Shown here one piece after another: positions 26,201 to 38,489 of a DNA stretch of 64,000 nucleotides. The notes beneath the pieces were generated by a model. That model saw nothing but the letters and a program-made list of their open reading frames with translations, made no database searches and had not been told where the DNA came from. The translations under genes and the position numbers were made by a program. The stretch spans positions 147,182,849-147,246,848 of the forward strand of contig NC_081410.1 in the NCBI RefSeq assembly GCF_030272615.1, written 5' to 3'. Origin of the DNA: Cryptomeria japonica. Its lineage: Eukaryota > Streptophyta > Pinopsida > Cupressales > Cupressaceae. The first letter of the stretch is position 1; the number at the start of each line of letters is the position of its first letter.

Positions 26201-26442
26201 AAGGCTGACGAGGTCATTCTTTTCAAATGGCCGTCAGAGGAAGAATATGCTGAGTGGGGAAATATGTACTTGAAGGAATGAATGAGGACATCAATTTGTT
26301 AGTTAACTAACTATGTGATGTGGAAGCCTAGCAGATGGTTTTGGCTCTACCCGGTGGTTACTTTTTGGGATGTGAGCAACTGAAGAAGTGGGCCCCCCTC
26401 AAATCTTCATCGACAATAGTAAAAGGAAAAGGAAAAGCTTAA

Positions 26443-29400
26443 AATGTTATGATGAATCAGTTATAGATATTTTGATCCTAGTTATGGCAATCCTTAAATG
26501 GAATCTTTTTTTAACAAGTTTGTAGGTAACCGGTCATTTTCTAAATGGCAGATGTCCTTTTGGCCCGTAGCTTGTGTACTCCCTTATTTTCTATAAAAGG
26601 GAATTCAAGACCAGGAGACAAGGTTTCGAATTTGATCTATGTACTTAGTATTTTTAAAAATCTTTCAGAGTCAGGTGGTTCCTGTAGCAAGTATTAATAG
26701 AAAGTGAGAAAGTGTAAGGATTTTCGGACAAAAATAGATAAGAGTCTTAGGTGTGTTTTTTCTTGCAGGTTCTTATGTATATGATCTTTGTGATAGAAAA
26801 AATATAACGAATTGAAAGGAAATATAATTCTGATTTAGTTCTCTTCGTTGTGAAATTTTATTTTCTTTTGAATGAAATGTGGTCGAGGATTTCTTTCATT
26901 CAGTGTACTATTATGGTGTATGCATTTTCTATTCTTTCTTTGATCTAAGGGATCAATTAAAATGCTCGAACAAAATTACAGAACAATAGGACTTGTGCTT
27001 GGATTTGATAAGTAGTTTAAATCAAGGTTGTCGAGGGAAAATGTTGTAAGGCAATGTTTTTTTCAAAACCTAAATGCTATTAGACTAAGTTATGTTACAG
27101 TTCATTTATGTATACTGAAATCAATCACCCAACGGAAGGAGGAACTGATCTCAATCTGTTATGAATCCTTATAATCAGTTATGTGATTTTTTCACCTATG
27201 TTTGCTACATAATTAATTACAATAAAATGGCACGATATCTTATATGTATTGTTGTATGTTTTGTCCATCTCAAGGCTCCATATGGGTTGAGGATCACTAG
27301 AGGATTAGCCATCCTTGAGAATTCTCCCTATTGTTGAGCATGTGTTTGAGATTTTCTGCTTAAATTTGATGAAAGTATAAGTACAACACAGAGATTATAA
27401 ATTCATCAAAGGATCACCCTCCAGGGTTTTGCAAAGTCTGAAGTGTAGAAGGATCTTCGAAATCCTTGTCATATGTTGGTCCAAGTCCTTGAAGATTTTA
27501 AATAGTCGGAGATGGCTCCTCCTTTGATAAATCTTAAGAACCGGCTTGGTTTCTGGCTACTTGTAGTGTAAACCCCATTTTGGGGCATCAACATACCTAG
27601 CTCATTTATCTCCTTCCATTCATATCATATTTTAATTCCTATATCATTCTATTGCAATCTATCACTGAATCTATCAATTTTTTCTCTTTACATCTTATTT
27701 ACTAGTATTTGTGGTCTTCATGTGGAGTCTATAACTTTCTACTACACCCTTGGGAAGTTCAACAAAATATTTCAGCTAAATTTTATCTCCCTTAGATCTA
27801 ATAAAATTGTGAGGTGACATTGTATTTTTTATTTTACTCTAGTTTCTCGTATATTCCTCATTGCCACTATAAAATCTTCTTGTACGTCTCTTAGAACCTT
27901 GGGATCTCATTTTCATGTAATAACTATCATTTTATGCTATAGTTAAAACTCCTTTCAATATTAGTGATATTTTTTCCTTTCACATGAATCAGTAGGTTTA
28001 GGATTACTCTTAAATCAATGCCAAGGTTTGGGGCTTTACAGTAAGTGGATCATTCATTCTCTTAAGGGTAATAATGTTGATTTTTTGAGTGTGGAATTTA
28101 TTTTGGTCATCTAGTTGAGCCACCAACTTGAAAGGGGATTGGTTTTCATAGCCTTCTTATTATGAAAGATGATATTCATATTCAAGGACCTTAGAACGAT
28201 AAAAATGTATTTGGCAAGCTTGGGAAGCAACGAAACCTTGGTTATTATATAATTGTTATAATTTATATAGTGTTATTTCTATGAACCAACAAAATATTTG
28301 GCAGTCTCCTATTTTTTAGTATCAAAATCATCCTCTTCTAAAGACACTTTCGGTTCATGTTCTGAGGTTTTTAAAAAAAAGAATCAAAACACCCCTAGAT
28401 ATCTTCTTTAGAACTACTAGGAACCTCTTTTCCTAGAGCATAGTCAAGGTTAATTTTTATCTTTCCAATAAGGATTTCGAAACCTTTGATATGGTTTAAA
28501 ATATTGATATTAAATCTTGAAAACCTTGGTGGAAATATTGGAAATGGTATCTAGATACTTCTTTTCATAATTCTAAGCCTCATCAAAGGTATCATTATCT
28601 TTCCCCTTATTTTCCCATTGCTCATCACGAATAAATAGTGGAAGTTTTAGATGCCAATGTTAGTATGGAAATGAGTGTTTCATAGCATGCAGTCAATAGT
28701 GTTGGACTTCCAATTTGATCACTTTCCTTAGTGTCTTATTATTATGGCCTCCACTTTGGTTTTATATTATCCCATTTGGGAATTTTTTATTCGTGATTCT
28801 ATTTTTTTGGATATTAATAGTCTCTTAAACATCTCTTCTAGTTTTATTCTAGAGCTCAAAATATTTGGTCTTAGATATATGAACTCTTCAAGCCATTAAG
28901 ACCACCTTTTTCTTGGAATATGATTTAATTAGGGGATTGACCTTGCATCCCTAAAAAAATTAATCAGATTTGACATGCTTTAAGAGTGGAGATTATTTTT
29001 AGCATACGATACTATAAAAAATATTCTAATTTTAGGTTACTCTATTGATCATTAGTTTTAATTTATTTATGCTAAAGTCTGATTGTTTTGATGTGTTATC
29101 AACTGCAAGCATTTAAATTTTCACTTGAGTTGACTCACATATAGGTGCTATTGGATCATTGGGGTAGTGCCCCTTATGTTTTGGATATAGTACCTCTGAC
29201 TCCTACCTCCTCTTGGGGTCGATCTCCTCTTTGGAGGCATCATTATGGTCATAGTTATTGAGAAGACCACTCGTAAGTTTCTCCTCCTAAGAAAATGGAT
29301 CATGCTCAATGTGTCTAGTTGCAACCTATTATTAGGTTTTCCACCTCTGTACTACCTACTATTGTAGGAAATTATGTCTGGCTTGAGTCTAGCAAAGTTT

Positions 29401-29454
29401 ATCATCTAGCTCATGCCATCTCTTTTGCTTGACTGGTTATTGAATAAAAGTACT
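26443..29454. other. Unassigned AT-rich DNA after relic G
   Basis: No open frame or paired repeat is seen. CTATAAAAGGG at 26591-26601, about 150 bp after the G stop, looks like a TATA box. It could be the start of a 3' LTR belonging to G, but no matching sequence was found upstream of G. 27500-29450 shows nothing recognisable. Confidence 0.35.
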
Positions 29455-29460
29455 TGAACA

Positions 29461-30937
29461 TATAACATCCATCTACCAAATGTTGAGAGGGGGGGGGGGG
29501 GGGGGGGGGTGGGGTGAGGGGGTGAATCAACATATACAAAAACATGATCACATTAAACTACTTGAACAATAACATCTATTTAAACACATATGCCTGAAAG
29601 TAAACAACTACACCAACAATTGCATCCACACAAGAAAACCAAGATTTTTCCATGGAAAACCCAAACTGGGATAAACCACGATGAGAACAAACTCACAATA
29701 TATATTAATTGTTTACAAAGATTAAGGTCACTGACTAGGGAGCTCACTGCTCCAGACTTGAAGACTAAGGCATACAACCTTAGGCAAGATACAAGATAAG
29801 GACTTTCTCAACTAAAGATCACTTCTTCAGGGCAAGATACAAAATAATTGTCTAGATACAATAATAATAATATACTGAATTGTATAAAAAATAACATTTA
29901 TCAAAATGTAGATTACAATTCATATCTTAATACTCATCTATCTACTCTGCAATACTTCTGGACCTTTGATTTACTTTAACTTCACATCCCATTTGCAATA
30001 CCACATCACTTTCTTCATATAATATTTCATACCACACATCCATTTACGAAACCTTACTGATATGTCCATTATATATCAATTGGATCATCAATAAACTCTA
30101 CTAGGTTGGCCAAAAGGAAATGTAACGTGTACATAATATTGACCTAAAATATATCATCTAAAAGGTAAATAAGACATGTGAGGGTTCACACCAAGTGGAC
30201 ACACCTTCCAAATATCACCAAAAGACTTTACATGCAAGCACTCAGACCAAAACACATAAGTTGATACAAACTAATATCTTAATTCAAATCGAAAAATAGG
30301 ATAATTGTTCCACCACAAAAGAAGTAAAACACCTTAGGAATGATAATAATTGATCTACAACACCCTCAAAGCAGTATCAAGATGAGGAAAGAAATGCATT
30401 CCTCTACACACTCCTAAGTAGAACACCATAATTGGTAGACAACAATGTCGCTCATGAATCAATCATTCAATCAACTAGAAAACTCAAAATAAGTTTCTAG
30501 AACTATTCTGTAATAACCATTTGAAACATATCCGGTGTGAACACATATTTTGGACCACAATACCGTTCACTAGAATAGTCAATAGAGATAACAACATCAC
30601 TTTTAGACCAAACAAAGAATGTTATTGGAAATACTTCATGTCAACATCCAAATCCATCTAGACAACCCAACATCAAATTGCAAATAACTTTGTAGCATAT
30701 AATCAATTAGATAGGAATCCAGACCAACAACGAAATGCAATCAATCATCAGGAACATGAACTAGGATAAACATACCACATCACACACTTCTTCTATACAT
30801 CAATTCCATCCCATACCATAATACATTCATACTAACATCATAGTTTATCACAATACATCTGGACTACCAATACCCACATTTGGATCACGCTAATAGGTTT
30901 GACATCAATGACAACAAAGACATACATATGTGTAACA
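29461..30937 (-). repeat. 3' LTR of element B
   Basis: About 1,477 bp, matching 36208-36986 joined to 48714-49375. It contains a 21-base G run (29489-29509) in the conserved G-rich motif. Confidence 0.8.
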
Positions 30938-30951
30938 ATATCTCCCTTGGT
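30938..30951 (-). other. Polypurine tract of element B
   Basis: ACCAAGGGAGATAT on the minus strand beside the 3' LTR, somewhat decayed. A second tract (GTCAAAGGGGGAGAAA) lies at about 31004-31020. Confidence 0.65.
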
Positions 30952-32775
30952 AATTGATGGATAAACAAAATACTTCTCCTAAAAAATCCTTGTATCAAAA
31001 ATATTTCTCCCCCTTTGACATCAAAGACAAAGGGTAACTCTAATTGGCAAAAATAGAATGATCAAAATTGCAACTCCCCCTAACAAAAATCTCCAGGATA
31101 AAAAGAACAAAAAATACCTATCAAACATTACTAGGGCAAATGTCCTTTAACTATTTCTTTAGGCTCATAAAAGAAGAGTTTCGTGAATGAATAGTAGTAG
31201 ATAGAATTCAACTATGAACTCATAGTCAATGCACAAATTTACTACAATATCAAAGATACCAAAATTAAGCATACTTATCTCTACCTTTTTTACATCTACC
31301 AATAACCTGATAAATATAGACAACCATAATTCCATGACATCCTTGACTCCACAAAACAATTTCACATATTCATCTCTTTGCTTATGCCACATGGACAATT
31401 GAGAATGGAGACCTTGAACCTTAGATCTCATAGCACCATTAGCATCCTTGTAGATATCAAACAAGTCAGTCAACTTGGTAAGTTGAGACTCAATAGAGTC
31501 TATCTCATATTTGAACTTATTTGTAGCAATGGGCCACCTTAAGCAATATCAATACAACCAAGCAACATTATGCATCATCTTTTAAGAACCAACCAAATTA
31601 AGTTTAAGATCATGATTTGCCCTTAGGCACTTTTCTATCATCTTTGTCAAGTTTATCTATGTATAGGGTTCACTTGAATCATTGTCATATTTTCCAATTG
31701 TAGCCATACGCTCAATCAACAATTCTACTAACAACATTGGAAGAACATCAGCAACATTAGTAGGAACAAAATTATTGTAGAGCAAATATGTCACGCATGC
31801 CTATTCAATAATATATTGATCATATGTCAAAACAACAAGATACAACTCACCACTATTCTTTAGACCATCTGGTCACCCAATCAACTCAAGCACACTATCA
31901 ACATCAAACAAACTTTCCTCTGAAGTAACAAACTTTTCTTCAATCACAATATTGTTCTACATGCTATTATTTTATAGTTCTTCTCTTTATCACTCTCCAC
32001 AATTATAGCTTCTACACATTCCTTTCTTTCCAGTCTCACCTTCTTAGATTTCATCACCTTAGATACAGAGGAAAAAGCCTCTACAAATGATTTCCTAGCT
32101 CTTTTCCATTTTGACACACTTTCAACTTTACTAGTTCTCTTTCCACTAGATATTACCATGATCTCATCATCTATTCCAAATCTTTCTTCATTCAAATCTT
32201 TAGGCATTTTAAGAACTATCTTTGTAATGCTCATACACTCATCTACGGACACCTCATAGGGGAGCTTAGTTACCCATGAAGTCCTCGGACTAACAACTTA
32301 AATGAAACAATTATCCTTGTCAACTAAGAAATTAATCTCATCCTTATACCCATTCCACAACCTTCAAAGGGATCTAATTTCTCACAACCATTTTTTTCAA
32401 AGATCCACAAAAAAATTATGACAAACATCATCACTATCATTCAAACTATCCAAATATTCCTTAATTTGAGCACCAATAGTAACATCTCTTCTCCATACAA
32501 CATTCTTCATTCTGGGTAAAGAATTAAGAAAATAGAATACCAAGAAAACAATAAGAGATCCATACCAAAAGGGGTACATCTCTTTCTTCATCATCTCGAG
32601 GTTGTCAAATAGCTGACACCTCAAAAGTTCACACAAATAATAATCAACATTCTCCTTCACCATCTGATAAGCCACGTACATTGAAGTATTTAGAAGAAGA
32701 CAAACCTTTATGATTCTTGTAATACACTTTGTATGAAATTCCCATAGTCACATACCTAACTCCCAAATCATCAAT

Positions 32776-32780
32776 GCTAT
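32776..32780. repeat. Target-site duplication of solo LTR S1
   Basis: GCTAT here and ACTAT at 34414-34418: one mismatch in five. Confidence 0.65.
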
Positions 32781-34413
32781 TGTGATGGATGAAAATGGGA
32801 TTGGGTAAACTAAGACCTATTTGCACTTTCATGCATACATTATAATACGAAAGAGCCTAAGGAGATGATCTTGCAAAAGAGAGAGACTCAAGGAATATCT
32901 TTAGGGTTTCTATTACTTTGCTTCTATGAAGAGGAGATGTGAAAAATGCAATGAAATGATCTACTATGCTAGGAGATGAGAAAAGATGCAGATATAAGCT
33001 AAAAATACTAAAATTTGTAGATCTAAAACTGAGATACTGAATACAAAGTAGGAAGAGGAATTCAAATGTGCATCTGTCACTGAAATTTGATGTTGACTGT
33101 GTAGGACTAGGGTGCCACACCTTGGTCCCTGATATTGTACCCTTTTGTACTTCTGGAATTTGGATCCTAAAATTCTGCACTGTGGAACTGCCAAAAGAAG
33201 CAAAAAAACCTAGAGGACTAGGGTGCCACACCTTGCTCCTGGACAAAAGTTCCATGCCCTGGTCTCAGAAAATTGAGGTCTTCTTCTGAGACTGAGCCTG
33301 CACCTATGTAATCTGTCGATTCCGAATTTCGTGCATCTATCAGATCTTTGTACCTGCACTTGCAACTTGAAAAATGTTGTCTAGGTGGCTATATAGGGTT
33401 TTGCGTTAGTCAAACCTCTTGTTTTGGTGATTTCCACCTCCACAAATAGCCAATAATATATTGAAAATGTGTGTGCAAGATCCTAAATGACCAAGAAAGT
33501 AAATCTAGAGTTCTACCCTACACTTTGGAGAGTAAACCCTAAATGAGTGTAAATGTAAATGTAAATGCTTCAAATCACAAATGAAATAATGGATTTAAAG
33601 CATGAATGTAAATCTGAAAATGAATTTATGAAGCTCATACAAAGACATGAAAATAACATGAAACCATACCAAACCCTAAGGGAGATGTACAAGCCAATCA
33701 ACAGTCAGTGATCTCCTATTATTCTTCAATATCTTCAAAGCTCCCAATTGATGTTGAATATAATTAATTTAGACTTGATAGATTCTTGATTTCCTGATTG
33801 AAGACTCCACATAAACCTGCACTTTCACTTCATAAGAGGCTCCTTCAATTGCTTGTAGATGGATCCTTCAAATGAGGAAAGGAAACGCTATATGTATGAA
33901 ACCCTAACTTTGTTTTTTATCATAGGCCAACCTAGAATCAATTTTATTTCTCAATTCTTTGGATTCAAACATTAAAATACTGCCAAAACATGCTCCCGAA
34001 ATTTGGGGAGAAAAAGTCGGGACCAAGAGGATGCCTCTTGGTCTGACCAAATTTTTTCCAAATTTTTGAGGAAGTAAGATATCGTGATTCTAAAGTCAAT
34101 TCCATAAGGATGTGACGATTCAAGGTGTTCAAATATGTGAAATAGGGCCTTGAAGGTCAAAATAGGACTTAATTAGGGCTTTTGATGAAATATAATTAAT
34201 TGGAAGAAAAAAATAAAAAGGGGCACACTTAGGGTAAAGGGCCCAATTTTATGATGTGTAGAGGGATAAAAGAAGACTTTAGATTTAATTAAATTAAATA
34301 ATTAAATGCTTAAAGAGAATTTAAAATGCAAGATGCAAACACACTAAGGCAGGTGCTAACCTAAGCATGGAATTGTACCACCCAATTAAGGGTGCACAAT
34401 TTATGACGCTACA
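32781..34413 (-). repeat. Solo LTR S1 inside element B ORF2
   Basis: 1,633 bp, running TGTAG...ATCACA on the minus strand. It matches S2 (1,635 bp) over its whole length in opposite orientation. It is flanked by a near-perfect 5-bp duplication and has no internal domain, as expected after recombination between two LTRs. The TATA sequence CTATATAG is shared with S2, as is a duplicated GGTGTGGCACC motif (about 33108-33119 and 33220-33231). The parent family is not otherwise present in the window. Confidence 0.75.
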
Positions 34414-35230
34414 ACTATCTACCCGAAGACATCTCTTATTAGAAACACCACTAGTTAATCTATTCACTTCTTCATTATTCACTAACTTCAAAGTAGGTAT
34501 CATTCCAATCAAACACAATCCAGTCACATCCCTTAGGGCTTCCTTGGAAATCATGTATGGTCAATCCAACCATAGACAATCTTCATGAACTATGCTCAAT
34601 ACAATCATAATTATCTCTTCATCACAAAATATAGGAAATTTGCTCCAAGTGTCCAAACCCTTATGCCCTAGACTAACATAATCTACTTTAAACCTCTGTG
34701 TGCCATCAAATAGATGAATTATTTTAAAATCATTGATCTTGCTATGATTATATTCTTCCAAAGAAACATGAATGTAGCTACAAACATCCTCTTTATATAT
34801 AACTTTGTTAAGAACAATTAAAAAATTACCAACAAGGTCGCTACTCATCAGTTGAAATAGATGAATCTCAAAACCAGGTCTAGCCTCACTATGAACACTG
34901 ATAATCTTAGAATTTTCCATTTGAAAGATCACAAATAGAAAAATACCTTTGATTGAATGCCTCTGCTCCACTTTACACTAGAAAAATCCTTGATTGCATT
35001 TGCACAAGTGAATTCTGAAAAGAAATATATTACTGCTACCTAGGATTTCCTCAAAAAGCTAATGCATTGTATACCCAATACCATAGAAAAAGTTCAAAAT
35101 CACTAAACTTACCCAAAAATCACCAGAAATGCCTTCCAAACATTTTTCATGCTGAGAATAGCTCAACACCAAGCCAAGAGGGGATAAAATATTTGTGTTA
35201 AGCTCTCCCCCTTAGATAATGTTGTCTTAG

Positions 35231-36156
35231 TTAGTTACTAGAAGAGGATTCAACACCCATGGTAGGTGCAGATCCATCTTCAATCTTTTCTTCAACCTTA
35301 TCTTCTGATTTATTCACCCATGTCATCTTCATCTTCTTCTTCTCTTCATTGATATCAATTATGTTTTCCAGACCATTAGGTGTCTCAATTCTGCTTCTGC
35401 AATGTTTCACAATGTGTCCCATTTTATTACAATTGTGGCATACCAAACCTCTCTAAGTTTCACTGTCATTCATTCTACCATTTCCAATTCTCCTCTTTGT
35501 CCTACATTCAACAACTTTGTGTCCATGGGCTTTGTAAACATTTAGTATCCATTAAAAAATTGATTTTTTATTTGACTTCTACATTCATCAACTTTATGTC
35601 CAAATCTATTTCATGAAAGACAGCTACCATTAAAAGATGAATACCTGAAAAGAACAAAAGGAGGTCTGCAAACATTCTTTGAGGTTTTGAAGCTATGGTT
35701 TGAAATGGAATTCTTTTGATCTTTATTAGAGTTCTTCAAGCCATATTTGATCTTATCTTTACCTTCTTCTATCCTTGAACATTCACCATCCTCAAAGGGA
35801 AGTCCATCTTTGTCTTTGCTTTGTTTTTGAGAGTTGAGTATAACATTTATCACTTCACCGCCACCTTTGAGTTTCAGTCCATTATCAAATTGATCCCTTG
35901 CAACTTTCAGTTCCTCCTTAAGTTTGGTAATTTTTTCTTCAAGTCTCTCTAGTCTTCTCATCAATATTGTTTTCAAAATCATCAATGACCTTCTTTCCCT
36001 TATCAAGAAAACTTCTTAGATAAGAGATATTTTCAACTGCCTTCTTATGTTTTTCATTGCTATCATCTAGGTTTGCCAATGCATATCTCAATTTTCCTTT
36101 CATGTCTTGAGATTTCCATCAACATCATTCCAATCATTCTAATCCATATCATCCAT
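35231..36156 (-). pseudogene. Element B ORF1: coiled coil plus zinc knuckle
   Basis: The gag-like ORF1 of the pol-less family, from an ATG at 36156 (MDDMD). A heptad-rich helix (LERLEEKITKLKEELK) is followed by ILNSQKQSKDKDGLPFEDGE, the equivalent of the GLGF segment in A. One clear CCHC knuckle remains (CHNCNKMGHIVKHC, about 35440) with traces of others. The C-terminus, ending SSSSN at 35231, pairs with SSSGN of A. Several stops and frame changes make it non-functional. Confidence 0.65.
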
Positions 36157-36193
36157 GTCTACCTCAGTGGTTAAGTTGTCTCTTTGAACCAAT

Positions 36194-36205
36194 GCTCTAA
36201 TACCA
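36194..36205 (-). other. Primer-binding site of element B (tRNA-Met, one mismatch)
   Basis: TGGTATTAGAGC on the minus strand, two bases from the 5' LTR. The C-to-T change fits decay after insertion. Confidence 0.8.
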
Positions 36206-36207
36206 AT

Positions 36208-36986
36208 TGTTGAATACTACCAAATGTTGAGAGGGGGTGAATCGACATATACAAAAACTTGATCACATTAAAGTACTTGAATAATAACATCCATCCAAAT
36301 ACATATGCATCAAAGTAAACAATTGAACCAAAAAGTGAATCCACACAAGAACACCAAGATTTTTATGTGGAAAAACCAAACTAGAAAAAACCATAATGAG
36401 AATCAAACTCACAATATATATTAACTATTTACAAAGACTAAGGCTAGGGAGCTCACTGCTCTAGACTTGCAGACTAAAGCACACAACCTTAGGCAAGATA
36501 CAAGATAAGGACTTACCCAATTGAGATCTTATTCAGGGAAAGATACAAAACAATTATCCAAATAAAATAAGAATAATATACTAAATTTTATATAAAATAA
36601 CATCTATCAGAATGCAGATAACAATTCACAAATCAATACTCATATGTCTACTATGCAATACTTCCAAACCTCCAATTTACTTCATATTTGCATCCCATTC
36701 ACACCACCACATTAGTTTCTTCATATCATACTCCATACCACATACCCATTTACAAAACCTTACTGATCTGTCCATTAAATATCAATCGGATCAACAATAA
36801 TCTCTATTAGGTTGGCCAAAAGGAAATGTAACATGTACCTAATATTGACTCAAAATATATCATTTGGAAGGTAAAGAAGATGTGTGAGGGTTCAAATCAA
36901 GTCAAAACACCTTCCAAATATCACCAAAAGACTTTACACGCAACCGCTCGGACCAAAACACATAAGTCGATACAAATCGATCTACT
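36208..36986 (-). repeat. 5' LTR of element B, first part
   Basis: It starts TGTTGAATAC on the plus strand and matches the left LTR until solo LTR S2 interrupts it. The remainder is at 48714-49375. Confidence 0.8.
36982..36986. repeat. Target-site duplication of solo LTR S2 (CTACT)
   Basis: CTACT here and again at 48709-48713, perfect. Confidence 0.8.
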
Positions 36987-38021
36987 TGTAGTGTTGTAAA
37001 TTGTACACCCTTGCTAGGGTGGTACAATTTCACACTTAGGTTAGCACCCGTCTTAGTGTGTCTTGCATCAAGTGCATTTCTTATTTCCCTTTAAGAATTT
37101 AATTAATTAATTTAATTAAATCAAAATTCTTATTTCATCACTCCCCACATCATAAAATTGGGCCCTTTCCCCTAAGTGTGCCCCTTTTTTATTTTATTCC
37201 TTCAATAAATCATTTAATCATAAACCCTAATTATGTCCTATTTCGACCTTTAAGGCCTGATTTTGCATATCAAAACACCTTGAAATCAACTGTAACTTTG
37301 GGATTCACTCTAATATCATCATATCTAACGGCCTTGAAAATTTGGTGAAAAGTTGGTCGGACCGTGGCGGGAGTGCACATGGTCCTCAGCTTTTTTCCTG
37401 AAATTTTGGAAGCACAATTCTACGATATTATAATGCTTAACCCCAAAAGATTGGCGGGAAATTCAATTCCTAGGTCGGCCTAAAGACGAAATTAAGTCAA
37501 AATTAAGATCTAGGGTTTCATACATAAGAGTTCTCTTTCTTCATTTGAAGGGATCTTTCTAAGAATCTAAAAGCGGGTTTTTGGAGCACAAGGAGCCTTC
37601 TATGTGAAAGAGAAGCCTATGTGGAGTCTTCAAAAACATTCAAAATTCATCAAGCATTTGTCAAACATTCATCATCAATTAGGAGCCTTGAAGATATTGA
37701 AGAGTAATAGGAGATCTAGTGGCAATATCTCTCCCTTGGGGATTGGTATGATTTCATGTTATTTTCATGTCTTTGTATGAGCTTCTTTACATAAATTTGC
37801 ACATTTACATTCATGCTTTAGTTCATTTAGCATATTTAGTTTGAAGCATTGTCATTTACATTTACATTTAGGGTTTACTCTCATGTGTAGGGTAGCTCTA
37901 TTTTCTTTCATTTTAGGATCTTGCATACACACAAGGTTCTAGCACACACATTTTCAGTACTTTATCGGCTATTTGTGGAGGTGGAAATCACCGACACAAG
38001 GGTTTGACTAAGCCAAAACCC

Positions 38022-38028
38022 TATATAG
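38022..38028 (+). promoter_or_regulatory. Probable TATA box of the S1/S2 LTR family
   Basis: TATATAG within AACCCTATATAGCCACC, conserved in S1 (minus strand, about 33388-33396). It is a reasonable promoter for the parent element; no start site is known. Confidence 0.45.
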
Positions 38029-38152
38029 CCACCCAAACCCTATCTTTTCAGTTGCAAGTGCAAAAATAGGTACCCAGAGGCAATTTAAGATCAGGAAAAG
38101 GCACTGGAACCACCCAAAAGTCTCAAATTTATAGAAATCTGTCAAGGACAAG

Positions 38153-38286
38153 GGCATGGCACCCTGGTCCCTCCATTCTGCACTGATTTTTAGCAGGTTT
38201 TGGGTTCAGGACCTCTAGATTCCATCTTTCTAGTTACAGCTCTTTGTAGATTCTCAGGGATAGTGGTGTGGCACCCTAGTCCTGGT
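38153..38286 (+). repeat. Duplicated GGTGTGGCACC-type motif in S2
   Basis: GGCATGGCACCCTGGTCC (about 38154) and GGTGTGGCACCCTAGTCC (about 38265) lie roughly 110 bp apart. S1 has the same pair at the same spacing. The core is an imperfect inverted repeat (GGTG...CACC), typical of enhancer repeats but unproven. Confidence 0.5.
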
Positions 38287-38484
38287 CATTTTGGCTCAAT
38301 TTGTAGCATCAGGTACACATCCAAAATCCTCCCCCATTCATGCTTTCAGTATCTCAGTTTCAGATCTGCAAGTTTGTTCAATTTCAAGTTCATTTGTGCT
38401 TCATTCTTTATCTCCTAATCTAGTTGATTATTCAAACCCTAGTTTTTCTCATCATTTGCAACAAGAGGAATAGAAACCCTATGA

Positions 38485-38489
38485 GATAG
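38485..38489. repeat. Target-site duplication of element D
   Basis: GATAG here and AATAG at 48572-48576: one mismatch in five. The uninterrupted relative S1 supports the join. Confidence 0.65.

Larger units (their letters stand above)
15148..26442 (+). pseudogene. Relic G: long reading frame of unknown family, split by element F
   Basis: A plus-strand frame of about 1,300 codons once the inserted element F and one target duplication are removed. It begins MPPSRNHFG at 15148. Landmarks are FKLWYGQRNLHSPLLSVW, VDLLRAAADRYDPVSRVI, a Pro-rich acidic stretch near 24260-24420 (PDPPPPLP, then ESSEEDSGSDSG) and a helical C-terminal third ending LALPGGYFLGCEQLKKWAPL, stop at 26440-26442. The frame shifts once near 15770 and once near 26281. 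Between 23268 and 26281 it stays in one frame despite some 15 stops. Reading continues cleanly across the F insertion (KIHEGLL, then DIKKNE). Size and layout recall ORF2 of A/B/C but I see no clear sequence match. No function is known. Confidence 0.6.
31165..34920 (-). pseudogene. Element B ORF2, unknown function, interrupted by a solo LTR
   Basis: The family ORF2, starting MENSKIISVH at 34920. It keeps YKEDVCSYIHVSLEE, which pairs with A's HVEDIRAYIHCNIEE, and the following VLSIVHEDCLWLD pairs with VLSRVHDDFMWLE of C. Solo LTR S1 (32781-34413) interrupts it; reading resumes in the same frame after S1 at SIDDLGVRYVTMG. Further left are VAYQMVKENVDYYLCELL (C: AYKIVKKGMKINLCEVLL), VSPRT in place of VEPRT, and ERFGIDDE. 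The end is a helical stretch finishing at 31165. At least two frame changes and several stops are present. Confidence 0.65.

Noticed and set aside
32857-33255. 132-residue frame on the minus strand (MELLSRSKVWHP)
   Set aside because: It lies wholly inside solo LTR S1, arises from the duplicated GGTGTGGCACC region and is not preserved as a frame in S2.
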